64,000 bases of DNA from UBA1413 sp964567485 (lineage in GTDB: Bacteria > Bacteroidota > Bacteroidia > Bacteroidales > Prolixibacteraceae). This document shows positions 24,920 to 35,251 of this stretch, piece after piece (the first letter of the stretch is position 1; every line of letters begins with the position of its first letter). The stretch covers positions 1 to 64,000 of the forward strand of contig CAZMMX010000006.1 in NCBI GenBank assembly GCA_964567485.1, written 5' to 3'. The position numbers and the translations under genes were made by a program. Below the pieces are notes generated by a model. That model was given only the letters and a program-made list of their open reading frames with translations, made no database searches and was not told where the DNA came from.

Positions 24920-27900
24920 ATGAAGAAATTCAAGCCTTTTATGCTTATTGCCGGTCTCATGTTGCTGGCCTCCGGGATCCAGGCACAGGAGACCCGTTAT
25001 TATAATGAGATACAGAAGGATATCGCCCTGGGCAAGGAGCTTTTTAAAAATGCCAAATACAACGCAGCATACCGGCAGTTTGAAAAAGTGAGGGAAGAGG
25101 CCGACCCCCGCTCCGAACTGTCAGCCGAAGCTTACTATTACATGGCCTTGTCAGCCCTCCGCTCCGAACATGTCACCGGGGACAAAATGCTTAACAACTT
25201 TATCAAGGAGTATGCCGATAGTCCATACAGTAACTACGCCCGTTTTTACCTGGGCGACTTCCAGTTTGAGAAAAAACGCTACCAGCTGGCTCTGCGTACC
25301 TTGGGTGAAGTCGACCGCGATGGCCTTTCTCCCGCCGACCAGGTGGAAATTGGGTACATGATGGGGTACTCTTACATGATGGTTGAAGAAAACGACTTGG
25401 CCCTGAATGAGTTCATCATGATCAAGGAGAAAAACCATCTTTTGGCAAAGCCGGCTTTGTATTACTACTCCCACATTAATTACCTTAAAGAGAGGTATGA
25501 TGAGGCCCTCGACGGCTTCCGGCAGTTGCAGAACGACCCCAACTTCAACAAGATTATCCCCATTTATGTGAGCCAGATTTACTATAAGCAGGAGAAATAT
25601 GTCGAGGTGATTGGTTACATTGTCCCCATCATCAACGATGTCGAGGAACAATACAAACCCGAGCTGGCCCGGATCATTGGAGACTCTTACTTTCACCAGC
25701 GAGAGTATGCCGAGGCTTTGCAGTACCTCGAATATTACCACGAAACCCCGGGAGCCAAATCACGCGAAGACAATTACATCATGGGCTATTGCCTCTACCA
25801 TACCGGGGAACACACCAGGGCTGTCCCCTTCCTTGAGAAATCGTCGAAGGGAAATGACGTGACGGCCCAGAACAGCTACTATACCCTGGCCGACGCCTAT
25901 GTGAAGACCGGCCAGAAAGAGAAGGCGCGCATCGCCTTTGAAGCGGCTTCGGAAATGGACTTCGACGCCGGCATCAAGGAGGATGCCCTCTTCAACTATG
26001 CCAAGCTCACCTACGAACTCTCCTATTCCCCCTTCAATGAAACCATTAAGGCTTTTGACAAATACATCACCCTCTATCCCAATTCCGACCGGAACACCGA
26101 CGCTTACAAATACCTGGTTGATGTTTACATGGTCACCCGCAACTACCGCGACGCCATCAGCTCTATTGAAAAGATAAAGGTCAAAAACCCCGAAATCAAC
26201 CAGGCCTACCAGAGGGTGACCTATTACCGCGGGTTGGAGCTTTTCACCAACGGGGAGTATGAACAGGCGATGGTCCTGTTCGACAAGGCGCTCGAAAACC
26301 GCTATTCCAATCCCATCACAGCAGGATCGCGTTACTGGAGGGCAGAAACCCTTTACCGTACCGGCGATTACAATGCGGCCATCTCCGGGTTTCACCAGTT
26401 CCTGCAATCCCCGGGAGCCAGCACCCTTTCTGAATTTAATGACGCTTATTATAACCTGGGATATTCCTACTTCAAACTCGAGGATTACACCCTGGCAGGG
26501 AATACCTTCCGCAAATATCTCAGTGCCATGCAGGGAAGACGCACCGATAAGGTGGCTGACGTTTATAACCGGGTGGGGGATTCCCATTTCGTGGCTCGTG
26601 AATACCCCGAGGCCGTCAGGAACTACCAACAGGCCTTTGATATGAAAATCTACGATGCCGATTACGCGCTCTTCCAGCTTGCCTTCTGCAGCGGGCTTCA
26701 GAGAAACCAGGCTGGAAAGATCGCCCTGCTCAGAAGCCTGACGACCTCATACCCCCAGTCATCACTCCTCGACGAAGCCCACTTTGAGCTGGGACGTACT
26801 TTTGAGCGCGAAGGGAAATATGCCGACGCCAAAAAAGAGTACCAGGCCATCATTGACAAATTCAAGGAAAGCACCTACTATCCCAAGGCATTGCTGCAAA
26901 TGGGACTCGTCAATTACAACGTCGGTGATTTCCGTAATTCCCTGAAGTATTACCAGCAGGTGGCAGAGAACTACGGAGGGACCCAGGAAGCGCAGGCCGC
27001 ACTTATGGGAATCAAGAACTGTTATATTGAACTGAACGATGTCGATGCCTATTTCGCCTATGCCAACAACCTGGGCACGGGCACGATGGTCACCACCTCG
27101 GAACAGGACTCCCTGACATACCTGTCGGCGGAAAGGCTTTTCATGGCCAACGATCCCAATGCCGCCACCCAGCTTCAGAGTTATCTCAGGCAGTTTCCCA
27201 ACGGCAGTTTTCTGCTGAATGCCCGCTTTTACCTCGGAGAAGCCCTTTACAACCAGGGAAAATACAGCGAATCACTCGATCACTATTTATATGTGTCGCG
27301 GCAACCCGTGAGCGCCTTCAGTGAGCAGGCCCTCTCCAGGGCGTCGGAACTTCTCTACAACGCCCACCGGTATGACGAAGCCCTCGACCTCTTCTCCCGA
27401 CTGGAGACCATCTCCAACAACCAGTGGAACAAAATCAGGGCGATAGCAGGGACCATGCGCAGCAATTTCATGCTCGAAAAGTACCGCAATGCCATCGATG
27501 ACGCCGCCAGGCTCACCAAAGCCGAAAAGGTAAGTCCCGAGCTCCTCAGAGAAGCCTCCTATATCACCGCCAAATCATACTATGTCCTGGGGAATTATGA
27601 CCTGGCCATGGCCGGATTGCGGGAAGCCTCGGCAGAGACCAATACAGCACGCGGCGCGGAAGCCAAGTACCTCCTGGCCGACACCTACTTCCGTAAGCAG
27701 AATGTCGCCGCAGCAGAAAAGGAAATCATGGATTTCATCGATAAGGGAACTTCCCACCAGTTTTGGCTGGCCAAAAGCTTTATCCTCCTCTCCGACATTT
27801 ACGTCGCTAAAAAGGACGATTTCCAGGCTAAGCATACCCTGAAAAGCCTCTTGGAAAACTATCCGGTGAAGGAGGATGGCATCCTCGACGAAGCCGCCCG

Positions 27901-27982
27901 TAAACTGGCCGCCATCGAGGAAAGGGAACGCACCGACGCCGGCGCAGAGCAGGGCAATCCCTTACAGATCAAATTAAACTAA
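24920..27982 (+). CDS. large TPR-repeat protein, periplasmic or outer-membrane associated
   Basis: 1020 residues with a signal peptide (about 1-22, ending IQA-Q) and an almost continuous array of tetratricopeptide/BamD-like repeats to about residue 990. Typical units are ALYYYSHINYLKERYDEAL and AHFELGRTFEREGKYADAK. Such arrays bind protein partners. The barrel gene starts 16 bp downstream, so the two are probably co-transcribed and may form a periplasm-outer-membrane complex. I know no defined function for this pair. Confidence 0.82.
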   Translation: MKKFKPFMLIAGLMLLASGIQAQETRYYNEIQKDIALGKELFKNAKYNAAYRQFEKVREEADPRSELSAEAYYYMALSALRSEHVTGDKMLNNFIKEYADSPYSNYARFYLGDFQFEKKRYQLALRTLGEVDRDGLSPADQVEIGYMMGYSYMMVEENDLALNEFIMIKEKNHLLAKPALYYYSHINYLKERYDEALDGFRQLQNDPNFNKIIPIYVSQIYYKQEKYVEVIGYIVPIINDVEEQYKPELARIIGDSYFHQREYAEALQYLEYYHETPGAKSREDNYIMGYCLYHTGEHTRAVPFLEKSSKGNDVTAQNSYYTLADAYVKTGQKEKARIAFEAASEMDFDAGIKEDALFNYAKLTYELSYSPFNETIKAFDKYITLYPNSDRNTDAYKYLVDVYMVTRNYRDAISSIEKIKVKNPEINQAYQRVTYYRGLELFTNGEYEQAMVLFDKALENRYSNPITAGSRYWRAETLYRTGDYNAAISGFHQFLQSPGASTLSEFNDAYYNLGYSYFKLEDYTLAGNTFRKYLSAMQGRRTDKVADVYNRVGDSHFVAREYPEAVRNYQQAFDMKIYDADYALFQLAFCSGLQRNQAGKIALLRSLTTSYPQSSLLDEAHFELGRTFEREGKYADAKKEYQAIIDKFKESTYYPKALLQMGLVNYNVGDFRNSLKYYQQVAENYGGTQEAQAALMGIKNCYIELNDVDAYFAYANNLGTGTMVTTSEQDSLTYLSAERLFMANDPNAATQLQSYLRQFPNGSFLLNARFYLGEALYNQGKYSESLDHYLYVSRQPVSAFSEQALSRASELLYNAHRYDEALDLFSRLETISNNQWNKIRAIAGTMRSNFMLEKYRNAIDDAARLTKAEKVSPELLREASYITAKSYYVLGNYDLAMAGLREASAETNTARGAEAKYLLADTYFRKQNVAAAEKEIMDFIDKGTSHQFWLAKSFILLSDIYVAKKDDFQAKHTLKSLLENYPVKEDGILDEAARKLAAIEERERTDAGAEQGNPLQIKLN

Positions 27983-27998
27983 CAGAAAACAGAGAATC

Positions 27999-29828
27999 AT
28001 GAAGATACGGATTTTTAGTCCCGGAACGGCCCTCTTGGCCCTGATGCTGATTTCCATCCCCGGAGTGAAGGCACAACAACAGGACACCCTCAGGCAAGAG
28101 GTGGAAGTGGTCAAATCATACACCCCTGTAACCATCGATGCAGAAAAGATCAACGACACCCCTGCCATTAAGGACGACACCCAGAAAAAGCCCGATTTCA
28201 GTTACTCCATCGACAGCAAGCCGGTGTTTTCCGCCTTGCCGGTAAAAAACCTCCAGGCCGCCACCATCGTGGGAAAGCCTGAGGAGAAACCGGGGTACGG
28301 ACTGGTACGCGGAGGAATAGGCAACTACAACAAACCTTATGCGGAACTCTTTTTCAACAATACCAAAAACAAGAATTCGATTTTCGGGCTGCACGCCATG
28401 CATCTCTCCTCGCACAGCAAGCTCAATCTGCGCAACGGGGAACGCGTCAGCGCCCCCTTCTCCGAAAATGAGGCCGAGATGTTCCTGAAACATATGTTCC
28501 GCAAGTCGACACTTTCGGTGAACCTGGGAGTTGACCACGACGGATTCCGGTACTATGGCTATCCGGCCTCCAGCCATAACGACTCCATCCCCTCCTTCCT
28601 GAAAAGAGAGGACCAGACGTTTACCCATCAGGGGAAGAAACAGGCCTTTACCCGGGGAGGAATTACCATCAACCTCCGGAATATATACGCCACAAAAGCC
28701 GACCCCTCGGCAGGCTTCGACTTTCAATACACCCGCTTTGGCAATAAAACCGGACAGCGGGAGGACTATGCCCGGTTCGACATGGATTTCCAGAGACCCG
28801 AAAGAGGATTTACCCTGCTGGCCGATGCCGGGGTGGAATATTCCAACACCTCGGAAGTATTCTCCCATGTTTTCGACGAAATCCCCCTGAAAGTCAACAG
28901 GAAGCAACTATGGGTCAATTTCCGCCCGGGCGTTCAGCTGGGAAACGAAACCATCAGCCTCAGGGCAGGGTTCAAATCATGGATCGTCGTGGGAAAAACC
29001 GACAAGGCCGCCTTTAAAATCACCCCTGACATCCGCTTTAACTTCTCCCCCGTCAAGGAGATTATCAGCGTATTTGCAGGGGCCGACGGACAATATTATC
29101 ATAACCACTATTCGGCCATCGCCTACGAAAATCCCTTTATCAACCCATACCAAAGCGTGGATAACCATCTCGAGAAATACAGGATATACGGTGGCTTTGA
29201 CGGGAAAATCTCCTCAAAAGTCAACTTTAAGATCCAGGTCGACCACTCCGCCTTCGACGGGCATCCATTTTTCTATCTGCAGGGATTCCGGCTGCCGACA
29301 CTGGGCCCCAACCCCACGCCGCGATTCGCCGACAACACCTTCAGGGTACTCTATGACGACATGAAGAAAACCCGGTTTAACGGAGAAGTCACCTACTACG
29401 CCGGAGATAAACTCAATATCCTTCTCAGTGCCAACATCAACAAATTCAAAATGACGGAACAGGAATACGCCTGGAACCTTCCCTCCTTTGAGGCCACCCT
29501 TTCCGCAAGCTATGCCGTCAACGACCGCCTTTCGGTAGCTGCCGATGTCTATGCCATGGGAACCCGCAGAGGTCTCCTTTACAACACCGACCTGGCCCCG
29601 GCCCCCTGGTATTCTTTAGAAACCATAGAATCGCTATCAGCGGCAACCCCCGTCATCACTAAACTGAATCCCGTTTTCGATATCAACCTCCGCGGAAATT
29701 ACGAGATCACCACGAAACTGGCGGCCTTCGGACAGGTCAACAATTTCGGCATGCAGAAATATGAAAGATGGCTGGGATACCCGGCACAAACTTTCAATTT
29801 CCTGGCCGGAATCAGCTACTCCTTCTAA
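27999..29828 (+). CDS. outer-membrane beta-barrel protein paired with TPR protein
   Basis: 609 residues with a signal peptide (about 1-25, ending VKA-QQ), a short periplasmic segment with VEVVKSYTPVTIDAEKI, then long alternating amphipathic strands and a C-terminal beta-signal (FLAGISYSF). It resembles the barrel part of TonB-dependent receptors but has no plug domain, which would need about 120 more residues. Function unknown. Likely folded by BAM and in an operon with the TPR protein. Confidence 0.75.
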   Translation: MKIRIFSPGTALLALMLISIPGVKAQQQDTLRQEVEVVKSYTPVTIDAEKINDTPAIKDDTQKKPDFSYSIDSKPVFSALPVKNLQAATIVGKPEEKPGYGLVRGGIGNYNKPYAELFFNNTKNKNSIFGLHAMHLSSHSKLNLRNGERVSAPFSENEAEMFLKHMFRKSTLSVNLGVDHDGFRYYGYPASSHNDSIPSFLKREDQTFTHQGKKQAFTRGGITINLRNIYATKADPSAGFDFQYTRFGNKTGQREDYARFDMDFQRPERGFTLLADAGVEYSNTSEVFSHVFDEIPLKVNRKQLWVNFRPGVQLGNETISLRAGFKSWIVVGKTDKAAFKITPDIRFNFSPVKEIISVFAGADGQYYHNHYSAIAYENPFINPYQSVDNHLEKYRIYGGFDGKISSKVNFKIQVDHSAFDGHPFFYLQGFRLPTLGPNPTPRFADNTFRVLYDDMKKTRFNGEVTYYAGDKLNILLSANINKFKMTEQEYAWNLPSFEATLSASYAVNDRLSVAADVYAMGTRRGLLYNTDLAPAPWYSLETIESLSAATPVITKLNPVFDINLRGNYEITTKLAAFGQVNNFGMQKYERWLGYPAQTFNFLAGISYSF

Positions 29829-29870
29829 GGTTCAACCGGTGCATTAAGTTATCAACAATACCCCTCTCCC

Positions 29871-29899
29871 AACCCGTGAAAATGCCATTTTCACGGGTT
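29871..29899 (+). terminator. terminator after the TPR/barrel operon
   Basis: A perfect 13-bp hairpin, arms AACCCGTGAAAAT and ATTTTCACGGGTT with a GCC loop, is followed by ATTTTATTA. It lies 43 bp after the barrel stop and 7 bp before the gyrB -7 element. Confidence 0.75.
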
Positions 29900-29906
29900 A
29901 TTTTAT

Positions 29907-29914
29907 TATATTTG
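29907..29914 (+). promoter_or_regulatory. gyrB promoter -7 element
   Basis: TATATTTG, an exact TAnnTTTG match directly after the terminator hairpin. The -33 position falls inside the hairpin. The leader to gyrB would be about 135 nt. Confidence 0.55.
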
Positions 29915-30054
29915 CCCGATGGTTAAAGGAGAAAATAAGGAATTTACAACAACTTGATTATCAAATGTTTTCCGGGATCAAAACCACGAATTCCAGGAGT
30001 GTTTTTGGTTTCCGCAACCATCGGAAAACAGGGTAGAAAATTCAATAAGGAAAA

Positions 30055-32040
30055 ATGAGCGAAATAGAAGAAATTGGAACCGTTAACGGAGGGGTCAGCG
30101 GAATCAGCAAAGATAGTTACGGCGCCGACAGCATTCAGGTTTTGGAAGGTCTTGAAGCCGTCAGGAAACGACCGGCTATGTATATTGGCGATGTCAATGA
30201 CAGGGGGCTTCACCATCTGGTCTACGAAGTGGTCGACAACTCGATCGACGAAGCTCTGGGTGGTTACTGTAAGAATATTGAAGTGGTCATCCATGCTGAC
30301 AATTCGATTACGGTGAAGGATGACGGGCGCGGAATTCCCACCGAGATCCACACCAAAGAAAACCGTTCTGCCCTTGAAGTAGCTCTGACGGTGCTCCATG
30401 CCGGGGGTAAATTCTCCAAAGACTCATACAAGGTTTCGGGAGGATTGCATGGCGTCGGCGTTTCCTGTGTCAATGCCCTCTCCTCCTATATGAAAGCGGA
30501 AATCCACCGCAACGGAAAGATCTGGGTCCAGGAGTACAACATCGGCAAGCCCTTGTACAGTGTAAAAGAGGTGGGCGAAAGCAACGACACGGGAACCATC
30601 ATCACCTTCAAACCCGATGATTCCATTTTTCTGATCACCACCTACAAATATGAGGTTCTCACGGCCCGCTTGCGCGAACTGGCCTTCCTCAATGCGGGCA
30701 TCAGACTGATGATCACCGACGAACGGGTGGTCGAAGAAAACGGGACGTTTAAAAACGAAACTTTCCTGTCGACCCAGGGATTGAAGGAGTTCGTGGAATA
30801 CCTCGACGATTCCAGGGTCAGGCTCACCCCCGATATCATCCATGTCTCCACCGAGAAGAACGGCATTCCCGTCGAGATTGCCCTGCAATATAACAACTCC
30901 TACTCAGAGAATGTCCACTCTTACGTCAACAATATCAACACGATAGAGGGTGGATCCCACCTGACGGGATTCCGCCGCGGTCTTACGCGCACCATGAAAA
31001 ACTATGCCGACCAGTCGGGGATCCTCACCAAACTCAAACTCGAAATCAACGGGGATGATTTCCGGGAGGGGTTGACAGCCGTCATTTCGGTAAAGATACA
31101 GGAGCCGCAGTTTGAAGGCCAGACCAAGACCAAGCTGGGAAACTCCGAGGTCGTGGCTTCCGTCGATCAGGCGGTAAGTGAAATGTTGACCTACTATCTG
31201 GAAGAGAACCCCCGGGCTGCCCGCATTATCATGGACAAGGTGATTCTGGCTGCCCAGGCCCGTCATGCCGCCCGGAAAGCCAGAGAACTGGTGCAGCGGA
31301 AAAGCGCCCTGACCGGGGGAGGACTTCCCGGGAAGCTGAGCGACTGTTCTGAAAGAGACCCTGTGAAGTGCGAGATCTTCATCGTGGAGGGCGACTCGGC
31401 AGGGGGCACAGCCAAACAGGGCCGCGACCGCCGTAACCAGGCCATCCTTCCCCTGAGGGGAAAAATCCTCAACGTCGAAAAGGCAATGCAGCATAAAATC
31501 CTCGAAAATGAGGAGATTAAGAATATTTACACCGCCCTGGGGGTCACCATCGGCACCGACGAGGACTCCAAGGAACTCAACCTCGATAAGCTTCGCTATC
31601 ATAAGATTATCATCATGACCGACGCCGACGTCGACGGGAGCCACATCGACACCCTGATCATGACTTTCTTCTTCCGTTACATGCAGGAAATCATCCGAAG
31701 GGGTCATCTTTACCTGGCCACTCCGCCCCTCTACCTGGTCAAAAAAGGAAAAAAGGAAGCTTATGCCTGGTCGGAACAGCAGCGTCTTCAGCTGATCGAT
31801 GAGTGGGGCGAAGGAAGCGAATCGGGAATCACCATACAGCGCTACAAAGGTCTGGGTGAAATGAATGCCGAGCAGCTCTGGGAAACCACCATGAACCCCG
31901 GCCAGCGAACCCTCCAGCAGGTGACCATCGAGAATGCCGCGGAAGCCGACCATATCTTTGCCATGCTGATGGGTGACGATGTGCCGCCACGACGCAAGTT
32001 TATCGAAGACCATGCGGTCTACGCCAATATCGACGCCTGA
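30055..32040 (+). CDS. gyrB: DNA gyrase subunit B
   Basis: ATPase subunit of gyrase, introducing negative supercoils. 661 residues. GHKL ATP site: EVVDNSIDEA, KDDGRGIPTEIH and SGGLHGVGVSCVNALS. The TOPRIM domain has EGDSAGG and DADVDGSHI, with the C-terminal QRYKGLGEMN segment. The length is standard for the short GyrB without the Gram-negative insertion. A LOG-family gene follows. Confidence 0.97.
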   Translation: MSEIEEIGTVNGGVSGISKDSYGADSIQVLEGLEAVRKRPAMYIGDVNDRGLHHLVYEVVDNSIDEALGGYCKNIEVVIHADNSITVKDDGRGIPTEIHTKENRSALEVALTVLHAGGKFSKDSYKVSGGLHGVGVSCVNALSSYMKAEIHRNGKIWVQEYNIGKPLYSVKEVGESNDTGTIITFKPDDSIFLITTYKYEVLTARLRELAFLNAGIRLMITDERVVEENGTFKNETFLSTQGLKEFVEYLDDSRVRLTPDIIHVSTEKNGIPVEIALQYNNSYSENVHSYVNNINTIEGGSHLTGFRRGLTRTMKNYADQSGILTKLKLEINGDDFREGLTAVISVKIQEPQFEGQTKTKLGNSEVVASVDQAVSEMLTYYLEENPRAARIIMDKVILAAQARHAARKARELVQRKSALTGGGLPGKLSDCSERDPVKCEIFIVEGDSAGGTAKQGRDRRNQAILPLRGKILNVEKAMQHKILENEEIKNIYTALGVTIGTDEDSKELNLDKLRYHKIIIMTDADVDGSHIDTLIMTFFFRYMQEIIRRGHLYLATPPLYLVKKGKKEAYAWSEQQRLQLIDEWGEGSESGITIQRYKGLGEMNAEQLWETTMNPGQRTLQQVTIENAAEADHIFAMLMGDDVPPRRKFIEDHAVYANIDA

Positions 32041-32190
32041 TTCCGGGAAACCAGAAAAACCGCGGAGTGCCAACCGGTGACCACGTCATGGAATATCCGG
32101 CACTTTCCCCCCGGAAACCTGCCAAAGGGAAAGGAGAATATACTACCACTTCCTGGTCATCGGGGCAGGTCATTAAATGAACAGCATACT

Positions 32191-32772
32191 ATGAATATCT
32201 GTGTTTTTTGTTCCTCGAGCAATGCCATTGGAGAGTCCTACTTTCATGATGCCCACCAGCTGGGGGAACTCATTGGGAGCCGGGGACATGCTCTGATCAA
32301 CGGGGGGGCTAACGTAGGGCTTATGGAGGCGGTGACCATTGCCGCCCGTGAAGCCGGAGCACGCACCACGGGCATTATCCCAGAAATGATGCAGGGCAGG
32401 AACCTGGTCTCTAACCATGCCCACGAAGTGGAAATCACCACCGGCATGATGGAGCGCAAAGCCCGCATGCGGGAACTCAGCGACGCTTTCGTCGCCCTTC
32501 CCGGTGGATTCGGCACCCTCGAAGAGATCCTCGAAGTTATCACCCTCAAACAACTCGACTACCACCGGAAACCCATCGTCTTCATCAACACAGAGAACTT
32601 CTTCCGCCACCTCTTCGAACAGTTCGACCATGCCTTCGCCGAACACTTCTCCAAACCCGAATACCGTCTTCTCTATCACATCGCCGCCTCTCCCCCCGAA
32701 GCCGTCGATTATCTCGAAACCTATACTCCCGGTGAGGTGATCAACAAGTGGTACAAGGTGCCCGAAAAGTAA
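32191..32772 (+). CDS. LOG family protein (cytokinin riboside 5'-monophosphate phosphoribohydrolase type)
   Basis: 193 residues of the TIGR00730 Rossmann family with the diagnostic motif LPGGFGTLEE and the earlier GGANVGLMEAV and MMERKARM segments. Family enzymes hydrolyse nucleoside monophosphates to base and ribose 5-phosphate; in non-plant bacteria the role is probably nucleotide turnover. The ATG at 32191 (MNICVFCSSS) is the family N-terminus. The longer frame from 32077 is not supported. Confidence 0.9.
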   Translation: MNICVFCSSSNAIGESYFHDAHQLGELIGSRGHALINGGANVGLMEAVTIAAREAGARTTGIIPEMMQGRNLVSNHAHEVEITTGMMERKARMRELSDAFVALPGGFGTLEEILEVITLKQLDYHRKPIVFINTENFFRHLFEQFDHAFAEHFSKPEYRLLYHIAASPPEAVDYLETYTPGEVINKWYKVPEK

Positions 32773-32920
32773 CCTGCAAAAAGAGCTTTTCCGCCCGCAG
32801 GGACACCCCTCCCATTAACATTTCGTAATTTAATCTTAAGTTTTCACGCTAAATTATCATTACATGTCGCCCTTTTGACATGTTTTGTCATATTAGCGCT
32901 CTTTCAATAATAAAGCCACC

Positions 32921-35221
32921 ATGCAAAAAATTACTAAGGAAGCAGCATTGCTCTATCACTCCCAGGGAAAACCGGGGAAAATCGAAGTCATTCCTACCAA
33001 GCCGCACAGCACCCAAACCGATCTATCTCTGGCTTACTCCCCAGGGGTGGCGGAACCCTGCCTGGAAATCGAAAAAGACGCGGATACTGCCTATGAGTAT
33101 ACCTCGAAGGGAAATTTAGTGGCGGTCATATCCAACGGAACGGCAGTTCTGGGACTGGGCGACATCGGGGCGCTGGCCGGAAAACCGGTGATGGAAGGAA
33201 AAGGGTTGCTTTTCAAGATCTACGCCGGTATCGATGTATTTGACATCGAAGTGAACGAGAAAGACCCGGAAAAGATCATCGCGGTGGTCAAAGCGATAGC
33301 CCCCACTTTTGGAGGCATCAACCTGGAAGATATCAAGGCCCCCGAATGTTTTATCATCGAAGAGCGGCTGAAGGCAGAACTCGACATTCCGGTGATGCAT
33401 GATGACCAGCATGGGACCGCCATCATTTCGGCCGCCGGATTGCTCAATGCCCTGGAAATCGCGGGGAAGGAGATCTCAGAGGTACGCATCGTGGTCAACG
33501 GTGCCGGGGCTTCTGCCATTTCCTGCACCCGTCTCTACATATCCCTGGGGGCCCACCCCGGGAACATCGTCATGCTCGACAGCAAGGGCGTCATCTCCAT
33601 AGAAAGGGAAGACCTGAACGACTCCAAGAAGAGTTTCGCCACTTCCCGGAAGGAGATCAAAACGCTGACAGATGCCATCAGAGATGCCGACGTATTTGTG
33701 GGACTCTCGAGAGGAAATGTGCTGACTGCCGCTATGGTGCAGACCATGGCCGCCAACCCCGTGGTCTTTGCCCTGGCCAATCCGGATCCTGAAATCTCCT
33801 ATGAGGAGGCCCGGGCTTCCCGTGAGGATGTCATTATTGCTACCGGCCGGTCCGACTATCCCAACCAGATCAACAACGTGATCGGGTTCCCCTATATTTT
33901 TCGGGGGGCCTTGGATACCCGTGCCAGAACCATCAATGAAGAGATGAAACGGGCTGCCTGTCTGGCCATTGCAGAACTGGCCAAACAGCCGGTCCCCGAC
34001 CTGGTCAATGCCGCCTATAATGTCAACCAGCTTAAGTTTGGCAGGGATTATATCATTCCCAAGCCCGTGGATCCCCGGTTGATCACCGAAGTATCGGCAG
34101 CAGTGGCCAGGGCAGCCATGGAATCGGGAGTGGCCCGGAAACCAATTGAAAACTGGGACGCCTATAAAGACCATCTGAAACAGATGATGGGTTACGAGAC
34201 CAAGCTCACCCGTCAGTTTCTGGAAATGGCCCGTCAAAATCCACGCAAAGTGGTATTTGCCGAAGGATCACACCCCAACATGCTCAAAGCTGCCGTGGAA
34301 GCACACCAGGAGGGGATCTGCTTTCCCATTCTGCTCGGAAACAAGCATAAAATCGGGAAGCTGGCGGCAGAACTTAACCTGAATATCGACGGGTGCAGCA
34401 TCGTGGAACTTCGTGATGACAAGGAGGCCGAACGCCGGGAAAACTACGCCAGAATACTGACCGCCAAGAGGTCCAGGGAGGGCGCCACCTACGATGAAGC
34501 CATGGACAAGATGTTTGAGCGTAACTATTTCGGGATGATGATGGTGGAGACCGGCGATGCCGACGCTTTCATCACGGGGGTTTACACCAAATATTCCAAC
34601 ACCATCAAAGTCGCCAGGGAGGTGATCGGCATCAGGGAGGGGTATAAACACTTCGGCACCATGCATATTCTGAACTCCCCGAAGGGGACCTATTTTCTCT
34701 GTGACACCCTGATCAACCGCCACCCCGACACGGCGACCCTCATCGATATCGCCCGTCTGGCCCAGAATACGGTCCGCTTTTTTGCCCGGGAACCCAAAAT
34801 CGCCATGCTCTCCTACTCCAATTTCGGTTCTGACCCTGAGGGAAGCCCTGCGTCGGTCCATGATGCGGTACGCTTCCTCCAGGAACAATACCCCGACCTG
34901 CTTATCGACGGAGAAATGCAGGTCAACTTTGCCCTCGATAAAAAACTGCGCGACCGCAAATACCCCTTCTCGCGGTTATTCAAAAAGGACGTCAACACCT
35001 TGGTCTTTCCCAACCTCAGTTCCGCAAATGTGGCGTACAAACTGCTCCAGGAAATGAGCAGCGGCGAGTCCATCGGCCCGATTCAAATGGGATTGAACAA
35101 ACCGGTTCACTTCACCGATATTGAAAGCTCTGTAAGGGATATTGTCAACATCACCGCCATCGCAGTCATCGATGCCGTGGTGCAGGAACAGATCGACAAG
35201 GCCAGGAAAGCCGTCCTTTAG
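32921..35221 (+). CDS. maeB: NADP-dependent malic enzyme with C-terminal phosphotransacetylase-like domain
   Basis: Decarboxylates malate to pyruvate. 766 residues: malic enzyme domain to about 420 (SLAYSPGVAEPC, MHDDQHGTAI, NADP loop NGAGASAISC), then a Pta-like domain that in E. coli MaeB is regulatory (acetyl-CoA/acetyl-phosphate sensing) and not catalytic. The length matches MaeB. It converges with the redox operon: stops are 30 bp apart, with no clear terminator between them. Confidence 0.94.
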   Translation: MQKITKEAALLYHSQGKPGKIEVIPTKPHSTQTDLSLAYSPGVAEPCLEIEKDADTAYEYTSKGNLVAVISNGTAVLGLGDIGALAGKPVMEGKGLLFKIYAGIDVFDIEVNEKDPEKIIAVVKAIAPTFGGINLEDIKAPECFIIEERLKAELDIPVMHDDQHGTAIISAAGLLNALEIAGKEISEVRIVVNGAGASAISCTRLYISLGAHPGNIVMLDSKGVISIEREDLNDSKKSFATSRKEIKTLTDAIRDADVFVGLSRGNVLTAAMVQTMAANPVVFALANPDPEISYEEARASREDVIIATGRSDYPNQINNVIGFPYIFRGALDTRARTINEEMKRAACLAIAELAKQPVPDLVNAAYNVNQLKFGRDYIIPKPVDPRLITEVSAAVARAAMESGVARKPIENWDAYKDHLKQMMGYETKLTRQFLEMARQNPRKVVFAEGSHPNMLKAAVEAHQEGICFPILLGNKHKIGKLAAELNLNIDGCSIVELRDDKEAERRENYARILTAKRSREGATYDEAMDKMFERNYFGMMMVETGDADAFITGVYTKYSNTIKVAREVIGIREGYKHFGTMHILNSPKGTYFLCDTLINRHPDTATLIDIARLAQNTVRFFAREPKIAMLSYSNFGSDPEGSPASVHDAVRFLQEQYPDLLIDGEMQVNFALDKKLRDRKYPFSRLFKKDVNTLVFPNLSSANVAYKLLQEMSSGESIGPIQMGLNKPVHFTDIESSVRDIVNITAIAVIDAVVQEQIDKARKAVL

Positions 35222-35251
35222 CCGGAAAAGGTCAGGCAAAGGGGATCCTCG

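Noticed and set aside
30904..32073. 389-residue open frame on the minus strand
   Set aside because: Fully antisense to gyrB; no recognisable domain.
32860..32905. TGACA/TGTCA symmetry upstream of maeB as an operator
   Set aside because: Five-base arms in an A/T-rich region; not distinguishable from chance.
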